Shown piece by piece: positions 7,859-13,930 of a stretch of 13,930 nt of DNA. Below the pieces are notes generated by a model. It had not been told where the DNA came from, did not search any database, and saw only the letters and a list, made by a program, of their open reading frames with translations. Location: contig CAZJED010000037.1 of assembly GCA_964544965.1 (NCBI GenBank), forward strand, positions 1 through 13,930. The letters run 5' to 3'. Origin of the DNA: UBA11869 sp964544965. GTDB taxonomy: Bacteria; Pseudomonadota; Gammaproteobacteria; Eutrophobiales; Eutrophobiaceae. A program made the position numbers and the translations under genes. Each line of letters begins with the position of its first letter. Position 1 is the stretch's first letter.

Positions 7859-10159
7859 CTATTTAGTTGAGGGAGGAATTAATATTTCCCTACTGCCATT
7901 TGATTCGAGAGGCCCTACTAAGCCACTTTTTTCCATCTCTTCAACAATTCTTGCAGCACGGTTATAACCAACTTTTAGTCTTCGTTGAATATATGATATA
8001 GAAGATTTACGTGTTTCAATAACAATTCTAACAGCTTCGTCATATAACGGATCCATTTCCTCATTCGGTGTATCAAGTCCTGGTATTGCTTCAGCACCAC
8101 CTTCGTTTGGCCCACGTAATATTTCTTCGTTGTATTCAGGACTACCTAGTGATTTTAAATTACTAACAACCTTATGCACTTCCTCGTCAGAAACAAATGC
8201 TCCATGAATACGTTCTGGGTTGCTGCTGCCAGGAGGCAAAAATAGCATATCACCGTGACCCAATAATTGTTCCGCTCCCATTTGATCAAGAATTGTTCTT
8301 GAATCAACTTTTGAAGAGACCTGAAACGCAATACGACATGGAATATTTGCTTTAATTAAACCAGTGATAACGTCAACAGAGGGCCGTTGTGTTGCTAAAA
8401 TTAAGTGTACACCTGCGGCTCTTGCTTTTTGTGCAAGTCTGGCAATCAACTCTTCTACTTTCTTTCCAGTAGTCATCATCATGTCAGCTAATTCATCAAT
8501 AACGACGACGATAGAAGGCAATTTTTCTAAATATGGAATTTCGTCTTCTTCGCTTGTAGCAATATAGAATGGATCTTGTATGGGATCACCTTTTTCGTTT
8601 GCCTCGGTGATTTTTCGGTTATAACCACCGACATTACGAACTCCTAAGCTTGCCATTAATTTATAACGCCTTTCCATTTCTGCAACACACCACCTTAGGG
8701 CATTTGCCGATTCCTTCATATCAGTTACAACTGGCGATAATAAATTAGGAATGCCTTCATAAACTGATAACTCAAGCATTTTAGGATCGATCATTATCAT
8801 CCGTACATCTGATGCAGTTGATTTATATAATAAACTTAAAATCATCGCGTTTAATGCAACAGATTTTCCTGAGCCAGTTGTTCCTGCAACCAGTAAGTGA
8901 GGCATTTTTTCGAGAGCTGTCACGACAGGTGTTCCACTTATATTTTTTCCTAGCGCTAACGCTAACGATGAACTAATTGATTCATACTGATTACTATTTA
9001 ATATTTCCCCTAAGGTTACTAATTCGCGATTTTCATTAGGAATTTCAAGACCTATATACGGCTTCCCGGGTATGACATCTACAATACGAACACTAATGAC
9101 TGAAAGTGATCGCGCTAAATCTTTTGACAGATTAATAATCTGACTTCCTTTTATTCCGGGCGCTGGATTTAATTCGAAACGTGTAATCACCGGGCCTGGA
9201 TGAACTGCAACAACTTTTACTTCTACACCAAAATCTTTTAACTTTAACTCTACCTGCCTTGACATTGCTTCAAGGGTCTCTTTTGAATATTGGTCTGCTG
9301 ACGGCGCAGGGTCATCTAACAGATTAAGTGGTGGTAACGCTATTTCTGGCGAAGGTTCAAATAAATTTTCTTGTTTTTCTTTTATAGAGCGTACACTTGG
9401 TTTTATATCTGAAATTATTGGCTCAATCTTTAATGGATCACGTTGTTCTACAATTTCTTGGTCTATTTTAAGCGCAGTTTCACGCCCCTTACGAGCGCGT
9501 CGACCTTCGATATAATCTAAAAAAGATGATACATAATTCCGAAACTGCGTAGACAAGCCTAGAATAAATTTTCCAGTTGAATCTGTTATCCAAATCCATG
9601 ACAGCCCTGTATACAGCGTAAGCCCAATCATAAACATTGCTAACATAATTAAAGTACTGCCATCAGATCCAGTAAATTTTGATAGTACAGGACCCACTGT
9701 ATAACCCAGAACACCCCCTGCCCCTCTTATTTCATGTGGAAGCAAAGCGCTTGTGTTGAAATACATCCATAATAATCCGCAGCCGCCAAGTAACGCTAAA
9801 ATTATTCCTATTGAATGAATGGCAAATATAAAATAATCAAAAGTTTTTTTGTCCGTGCGTGATAGATACATCCTCCAACCACTAGCAATAAAAACAAAAG
9901 GTATTAAGTAGCCAAAATAACCAAATGTGTATAACAATATATCTGCAATATAAGCACCAAAAACTCCTGCATTATTTTGAAAAGTATCGCTATTGACAGA
10001 ATATGACCAAGAAGAATCATTTTGACTATACGAAAACAGCGCGATTAATAGATATAAAGCTAGAGACAAAGAGACAAATATCAGGCCTTCTCTAATATTT
10101 TTTAATACTTTGTCAGATACAGGGTAAGTGACTTTTGCTTTACGAGATGCTTGTTTCAA
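7859..10159 (-). CDS. ftsK: DNA translocase FtsK (short-linker form)
   Basis: FtsK anchors at the division septum and pumps DNA directionally to align sister chromosome termini and activate XerCD at dif. The 766 residues form the short version, like SpoIIIE and unlike the 1329-residue E. coli protein. Hydrophobic segments lie near 23-44, 66-96, 108-133 and 166-192, followed by a short charged linker (about 215-290). The motor carries Walker A GTTGSGKS at 426-433, Walker B VVVIDELAD at 551-559 and LATQRPSVDVITG near 588-600. The C-terminal winged-helix gamma domain (about 703-766) that reads KOPS is complete. The start is TTG at 10159-10157: AAAGG at 10170-10166 lies 6 bases upstream, and the frame is closed by a TAA a few codons further upstream with no ATG between. 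It is the first gene of the minus-strand operon. Confidence 0.96.
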   Translation of the reverse strand: MKQASRKAKVTYPVSDKVLKNIREGLIFVSLSLALYLLIALFSYSQNDSSWSYSVNSDTFQNNAGVFGAYIADILLYTFGYFGYLIPFVFIASGWRMYLSRTDKKTFDYFIFAIHSIGIILALLGGCGLLWMYFNTSALLPHEIRGAGGVLGYTVGPVLSKFTGSDGSTLIMLAMFMIGLTLYTGLSWIWITDSTGKFILGLSTQFRNYVSSFLDYIEGRRARKGRETALKIDQEIVEQRDPLKIEPIISDIKPSVRSIKEKQENLFEPSPEIALPPLNLLDDPAPSADQYSKETLEAMSRQVELKLKDFGVEVKVVAVHPGPVITRFELNPAPGIKGSQIINLSKDLARSLSVISVRIVDVIPGKPYIGLEIPNENRELVTLGEILNSNQYESISSSLALALGKNISGTPVVTALEKMPHLLVAGTTGSGKSVALNAMILSLLYKSTASDVRMIMIDPKMLELSVYEGIPNLLSPVVTDMKESANALRWCVAEMERRYKLMASLGVRNVGGYNRKITEANEKGDPIQDPFYIATSEEDEIPYLEKLPSIVVVIDELADMMMTTGKKVEELIARLAQKARAAGVHLILATQRPSVDVITGLIKANIPCRIAFQVSSKVDSRTILDQMGAEQLLGHGDMLFLPPGSSNPERIHGAFVSDEEVHKVVSNLKSLGSPEYNEEILRGPNEGGAEAIPGLDTPNEEMDPLYDEAVRIVIETRKSSISYIQRRLKVGYNRAARIVEEMEKSGLVGPLESNGSREILIPPSTK

Positions 10160-10327
10160 TTTAAACCTTTTTATTAAGATAATTATATAAGTATATGATA
10201 TATATGATTATAAAAAAATAAATTTATAAAAAATTACTTACTTTGCTGATCCTGTGACTATAACGTACCATAGCAGATTCTTAAATATTTCAGCTCATTT
10301 TCCTTTTGGATATCACGCAATATATAC
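10160..10327. promoter_or_regulatory. Divergent ftsK/trxB promoter region
   Basis: This 168-base spacer must hold the promoters of both the ftsK operon (leftward) and trxB (rightward). Positions 10180-10233 are almost pure A/T, with several TATAAT-like words on the minus strand (for example TTTATAATCA and TTATATAATTA), so the ftsK -10 is probably there, but none has a good -35 partner. For trxB, TATAAC at 10259-10264 is the best -10 candidate, again without a strong -35. No lrp gene is present, although E. coli has one between these two genes. No terminator or small RNA is evident. Confidence 0.45.
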
Positions 10328-11269
10328 ATGGTTAAAGAACGTCACACAAAACTACTTATTTTGGGTTCAGGGCCAGCTGGCTATACAGCTGCATTATACG
10401 CTGCACGCGCCAATCTTTCTCCAGTATTAATTACAGGTTTACAACAAGGCGGCCAATTGACTACCACTACAGATGTCGATAATTGGCCTGGAGATGTCTC
10501 AGGACTACAGGGTTCAGAATTAATGGAACGTATGCTTGCTCATGTTAAAAGATTCGATACAAAAGTCATCTCTGATCATATTCATGCTGCTGATTTATCA
10601 ACAAAACCTATTAAACTAACTGGAGATTCGGGCGAATACACTTGTGATACATTGATTATTGCCACCGGAGCTTCTGCTAAATACTTAGGCATGGATTCAG
10701 AAGAAAAATATATAGGCAAAGGTGTTTCAGCATGCGCGACCTGTGATGGTTTTTTCTATCGTAATGCTGATGTAGCAGTAATTGGCGGCGGTAATACAGC
10801 TGTAGAAGAAGCTCTTTATCTTTCAAATATAGCAAGTACAGTTACAGTTGTTCATCGAAGAGACGAATTTCGAGCTGAAAAAATACTAGCTGATAGGCTG
10901 CTAAAAAAAGAAAATGTAACAATTGAATGGGATCATGTATTAGGTGAAATTTTAGGTGATGATTCCGGTGTTACAGGAATTAATATAATAAATACACTGA
11001 ATAAAAAAACTAAAACTATTGAACTAAAGGGCGTATTTATTGCGATTGGACATCAACCGAACACTGAGTTATTTGAAAATCAACTTGACATGGAAAATGG
11101 TTATATTAAAACAAAAAGTGGTTTAGATGGTCAGGCAACATCAACAAGTGTGCCCGGAGTATTTGCTGCCGGAGATGTTTCTGACCACATTTATCGTCAG
11201 GCTATTACTTCTGCAGGTAACGGATGTATGGCTGCATTAGATGCTGAAGCATATTTAGATAAAAAATAA
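10328..11269 (+). CDS. trxB: Thioredoxin-disulfide reductase
   Basis: TrxB is a cytoplasmic FAD enzyme that uses NADPH to reduce thioredoxin. The 313 residues match the low-molecular-weight bacterial type and follow E. coli TrxB closely. Features: FAD-binding GSGPAG at 13-18; GGQLTTTTDVDNWPGD at 41-56; the redox-active CATC with C136 and C139; NADPH-binding GGGNTA followed by HRRDEFRAEK; and the C-terminal FAD block PGVFAAGDVSDHIYRQAITS. The ATG at 10328 is the only reasonable start, since family homology begins right after it; no clear ribosome binding site precedes it. It is divergent from ftsK and is the first of four co-directional genes. Only 15 bases separate it from the next gene, so the two are probably co-transcribed. 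Confidence 0.97.
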   Translation: MVKERHTKLLILGSGPAGYTAALYAARANLSPVLITGLQQGGQLTTTTDVDNWPGDVSGLQGSELMERMLAHVKRFDTKVISDHIHAADLSTKPIKLTGDSGEYTCDTLIIATGASAKYLGMDSEEKYIGKGVSACATCDGFFYRNADVAVIGGGNTAVEEALYLSNIASTVTVVHRRDEFRAEKILADRLLKKENVTIEWDHVLGEILGDDSGVTGINIINTLNKKTKTIELKGVFIAIGHQPNTELFENQLDMENGYIKTKSGLDGQATSTSVPGVFAAGDVSDHIYRQAITSAGNGCMAALDAEAYLDKK

Positions 11270-11284
11270 AACTGTAAGAGTTAG

Positions 11285-12280
11285 ATGAAAGCTATCCTGA
11301 TAAAATCAGTTGGAGATCCAGAAGTACTAGAAATTGATGATATACCAAAGCCTGAAATTGATGATGATGATGAGGTATTGGTTCAAATCAAAGCAGCAGG
11401 AGTAAACCCTATTGACACAAAACTCAGAGCAGGCCTTTACCCATTAAACTCCTTTCCTGCAGTTTTAGGTTGTGATGGCGCTGGAATTATTGAAAATGTA
11501 GGCGCTAAGGTGACAAAATTTAAAATTGGGGATCCTGTTTACTATTTTCATGGCGGCCTTGATGGTATTCAAGGCAACTATACTGAATACAAAGTTTTGA
11601 ATCAGCATTTTATTACGCATAAACCTAAATCTATAGATTTCTTTGAGTCTGCTGCTCTGCCTTTAGTTGCAATAACCGCCTGGGAAGCACTTTTTACACA
11701 TGCCAATCTGACAAAAAATAAATCTATCTTCATAAATGCCGCTGCGGGAGGTGTTGGTCATGTTGCAATACAATTAGCTAAATATAAAAAAGCAAAAGTA
11801 TTCGCTAGTGTGAGCAGCCATGAAAAAAATGAATTTGTAAGTAAATTGGGTGCAGATCATGTTATAAATTATAAAAAAGAAAATGTTTCTGATGAAATCT
11901 TAAAACTAACGAATAATAAAGGCGTGGATATAGTGCTTGATAATGTTGGTGGAGATGAAATTGAAAAAATTATTCCGGCAGTCAGTCATTATGGAAAAAT
12001 CGTGACACTTTTACAGCCAAATAATAAAATTGACTGGTCCAATGCCAGATTTAGAAATATAAATTTATCCTTTGAAGTTATGTTGTCTCCGTTATTATTT
12101 AATTTAAAAAATAAACAAATAGATCAAACTAAAATATTAGCCAAATGTGCAAATCTTATAGATAATGAAAATCTAAAAATTCATATTAATAATATTATGC
12201 CGCTAAAATATGCTTCAAAAGCACATAAGAAAATTGAAACCGGACATACAATGGGTAAAATTGTTTTAGAAATAAAATAA
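11285..12280 (+). CDS. MDR-superfamily oxidoreductase, quinone oxidoreductase-like (zinc-independent)
   Basis: This 331-residue protein is a medium-chain dehydrogenase/reductase. The N-terminal GroES-like domain shows VQIKAAGVNPIDTKLRAG (33-50) and LGCDGAGIIENVG (61-73); the Rossmann domain shows AAAGGVGHVAIQLAK at 152-166, followed by GADHVINYK and DIVLDNVGG. The pattern NPIDTKLRAG, without the Cys and His-Glu ligands of alcohol dehydrogenases, puts it among zinc-free NADPH:quinone oxidoreductases. The likely reaction is NADPH-dependent reduction of a quinone, enone or related carbonyl, but the substrate cannot be told from sequence. The acidic run EIDDDDE at 24-30 is a minor oddity. TAAGAG upstream of the ATG serves as a ribosome binding site. 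Close spacing after trxB suggests a shared transcript. Confidence 0.88.
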   Translation: MKAILIKSVGDPEVLEIDDIPKPEIDDDDEVLVQIKAAGVNPIDTKLRAGLYPLNSFPAVLGCDGAGIIENVGAKVTKFKIGDPVYYFHGGLDGIQGNYTEYKVLNQHFITHKPKSIDFFESAALPLVAITAWEALFTHANLTKNKSIFINAAAGGVGHVAIQLAKYKKAKVFASVSSHEKNEFVSKLGADHVINYKKENVSDEILKLTNNKGVDIVLDNVGGDEIEKIIPAVSHYGKIVTLLQPNNKIDWSNARFRNINLSFEVMLSPLLFNLKNKQIDQTKILAKCANLIDNENLKIHINNIMPLKYASKAHKKIETGHTMGKIVLEIK

Positions 12281-12311
12281 AAATCTCATATCTAATGTAA
12301 AAATTAAAATA

Positions 12312-13145
12312 GTGCCTTACCTAGCTAAACGTCTAACAAAATCATTAGTAATGATCATAACAATAAGCTGGATAATCTTATCTTTTATGATTTTTGTAAA
12401 TCAAAAAGATTTAATTTTTGTACCCACAAAGAAATACATAAATACACCGGAATCATACAATCTTCCATATGAAAGTCATATACTCACAACTAAAGATGGA
12501 GAAAGAATTAGCTCATGGTTTATTCCTCATCCAAATCCACGATCTACGCTGCTCTTTTTACATGGTAACGGCGGAAATATTTCGACAAGACTTGATACTA
12601 TAAATATTTTTCATCAACTCGGCTTATCTATTTTTATCGTTGATTATCGTGGCTATGGAAATAGCTCCGGTTCTCCTTCAGAGGAAGGAACATATGTTGA
12701 TGCTGAAACTGCTTGGCTTTTTCTTAGAAATAATAAACGGATCAATTCAAATAATATTATTATATATGGACGTTCATTGGGCGGTGCAATTGCCATTTGG
12801 CTGGCACAAAAATATAAAGCCTCAGCATTAATAGTTGAATCTAGTTTTACATCTATTGTTGATATGGGCAGACATAATTACCCATACCTTCCGATAAATA
12901 TGCTTGCAATAATTAAATATCCATCGGATAAAAGAATACCTTCCATAGATATGCCAAAGCTTTTTATTCACAGCATGGAAGATGATATTGTCCCATATAA
13001 ATTCGGAAGAAAGTTATTTGAAATCGCCATCCCGCCGAAAAAATTTCTAAAAATTAATGGCCTGCATAATAATGGCTTTCTTACCAGCGGCGATATATAT
13101 ATCAACGGGATTAAAGATTTTTTAAATAATGCTATAAAAAAATGA
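12312..13145 (+). CDS. Membrane-anchored alpha/beta hydrolase, Bem46/ABHD13-like
   Basis: This 277-residue protein has an N-terminal hydrophobic segment (about 11-29) that is probably a signal anchor, followed by NQKDLIFVPTK, typical of the Bem46/YfhR-type hydrolases. Catalytic elements are complete: the oxyanion loop LHGNGGN at 83-89, the nucleophile elbow GRSLGG with S155, an acid at D224 in SMEDDIVPY, and H252 in NGLHNNGF. It is therefore predicted to be an active serine hydrolase (esterase, thioesterase or amidase) facing the periplasm or tied to the membrane; the substrate is unknown. The start shown is GTG at 12312 with no clear ribosome binding site; ATG at 12351 (residue 14) is an alternative but would cut into the anchor. 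Its stop overlaps the AbgT start by 4 bases, so the two products may work together. Confidence 0.83.
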   Translation: MPYLAKRLTKSLVMIITISWIILSFMIFVNQKDLIFVPTKKYINTPESYNLPYESHILTTKDGERISSWFIPHPNPRSTLLFLHGNGGNISTRLDTINIFHQLGLSIFIVDYRGYGNSSGSPSEEGTYVDAETAWLFLRNNKRINSNNIIIYGRSLGGAIAIWLAQKYKASALIVESSFTSIVDMGRHNYPYLPINMLAIIKYPSDKRIPSIDMPKLFIHSMEDDIVPYKFGRKLFEIAIPPKKFLKINGLHNNGFLTSGDIYINGIKDFLNNAIKK

Positions 13146-13912
13146 AAATACTTTATTCAATTGAAAAATTTGGCAATAAACTTCCTGATCCATCTTTTTT
13201 GTTTGTAGTTGGAACATTTCTGGTATTTCTTTTATCAGCAATTATCTCAAATATAGGGTATTCCGTAACTGATCCTAGCGGGAATATGATAATTGCTAAA
13301 AATTTAATATCTTCAGATGGTATATGGTGGTTTTTATCAGCAATGATAAAGAATTTTGTTCTATTTCCACCATTAGGAATAGTTTTAGTTGGGATGCTTG
13401 GTATTGGATTTGCTGAGAAAACTGGTTTTATCCCTGCCCTGCTAGATTTTGTAATTACAAAAATTCATAAAAATGCGCTTACACCAATAACTATTTTTTT
13501 GGGAATTCTCTCATCTATAGCGCTAGATGCTGGCTATGTAGTGTTAATCCCGTTAGCTGCAACACTTTATATAACAGCTGGACGGTCACCGTTATTAGGA
13601 ATTGCAGTTGCATTTGCTGGAGTTTCCGCAGGATTTAGTGCAAATATATTTATAACGGCACTTGATCCTTTACTTGCTGGATTTACACAGATTGGAGCGC
13701 AAATTCTAGATAAAAATTATGTTGTTGCTGCGACGGCTAACTGGTGGTTTATGATTGCCTCAACAATAGTATTAACTTTTGTAGGCTGGTATGTATCTGA
13801 GAAGTTTGTTGCTTCTTCGATAAAAAATACGTGTATAAAAAAAATTGACATTAAAAAATTGCCCAAAAAAAAGAATCTCGCGCTACTCTATTCTAGTTTG
13901 ACCTGCATATGA
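13142..13912 (+). CDS. AbgT-family transporter, N-terminal half, ending at an in-frame TGA
   Basis: This frame encodes the first 256 residues of an AbgT (p-aminobenzoyl-glutamate / MtrF-type) inner-membrane transporter. Recognisable family blocks are LPDPSFLFVVGTFLVFLLS (14-32), the LDAGYVVLIPLAA segment (128-140) and AGFSANIFITALDPLLAG (163-180). Full-length members have about 500 residues, so roughly half is missing. The frame ends at TGA 13910-13912, but the six codons after it to the window edge stay open and encode LLIIFY, which would continue the hydrophobic segment that starts at LALLYSSLTCI. A point nonsense change, a sequencing error or a true pseudogene are all possible. ATG 13142 overlaps the hydrolase stop in an ATGA junction. 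Family members export folate catabolites or sulfonamides, or import aminobenzoyl-glutamate; which applies here is unknown. Confidence 0.82.
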   Translation: MKILYSIEKFGNKLPDPSFLFVVGTFLVFLLSAIISNIGYSVTDPSGNMIIAKNLISSDGIWWFLSAMIKNFVLFPPLGIVLVGMLGIGFAEKTGFIPALLDFVITKIHKNALTPITIFLGILSSIALDAGYVVLIPLAATLYITAGRSPLLGIAVAFAGVSAGFSANIFITALDPLLAGFTQIGAQILDKNYVVAATANWWFMIASTIVLTFVGWYVSEKFVASSIKNTCIKKIDIKKLPKKKNLALLYSSLTCI

Positions 13913-13930
13913 TTATTGATTATTTTTTAT

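Noticed and set aside
11285..12280. Zinc-dependent alcohol dehydrogenase
   Set aside because: The catalytic zinc ligands of the N-terminal domain and the four-cysteine structural zinc lobe are absent; the pattern fits zinc-free quinone oxidoreductases.
13910..13912. TGA read as tryptophan (genetic code change) to explain the open frame across the AbgT stop
   Set aside because: TGA ends rarA and the alpha/beta hydrolase at sensible lengths in this same window, and TGG is used normally for tryptophan, so the standard bacterial code applies.

Overview
This window looks like an AT-rich, compact chromosome segment of a gammaproteobacterium, probably taken from a draft or metagenome scaffold because it holds a 10-base run of N at 2206-2215. 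The assignment rests on three things: the gene order trxB | ftsK-lolA-rarA-crcB-serS, which is typical of the class; close resemblance of the proteins to E. coli YccA, PntA, PntB and TrxB, as I remember those sequences; and the two-subunit PntAB transhydrogenase. I cannot name a genus. All content is chromosomal housekeeping or metabolism. I see no insertion sequence, phage gene, CRISPR array, toxin-antitoxin pair or defence system, and no convincing new multi-gene system.

Layout. Positions 1-125 (minus) hold the start of an unrecognised membrane protein that runs off the left edge, and 151-240 (minus) is a tRNA-Ser(UGA). Divergent from these on the plus strand are yccA (439-1116), closed by a clear intrinsic terminator, and then the pntA-pntB operon (1287-4267). 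This converges, with one base between stop codons, on a tightly packed minus-strand operon read ftsK-lolA-rarA-crcB-serS (10159 down to 4269), whose genes are separated by 1 or 3 bases or overlap by 1 or 4. An AT-rich spacer of about 170 bases separates ftsK from divergent trxB. After trxB, on the plus strand, come a quinone-oxidoreductase-like MDR protein, a membrane-anchored alpha/beta hydrolase and, overlapping it by 4 bases, an AbgT-family transporter that meets an in-frame TGA about halfway through its expected length, close to the right edge.

Function. PntAB uses the proton-motive force to make NADPH, TrxB spends NADPH to keep thioredoxin reduced, and the MDR protein probably also uses NADPH, so the plus-strand genes have a loose redox theme; shared regulation is not shown. 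The minus-strand operon mixes chromosome segregation (FtsK), lipoprotein export (LolA), replication-fork rescue (RarA), fluoride export (CrcB) and serine charging of tRNA (SerS). The window carries both a serine tRNA gene and the synthetase that charges it.

The points most worth a second look are the in-frame TGA in the AbgT gene, the position of pntAB inside an otherwise conserved gene block, a perfect dyad in the pnt leader, and the overlap of the hydrolase and transporter genes.
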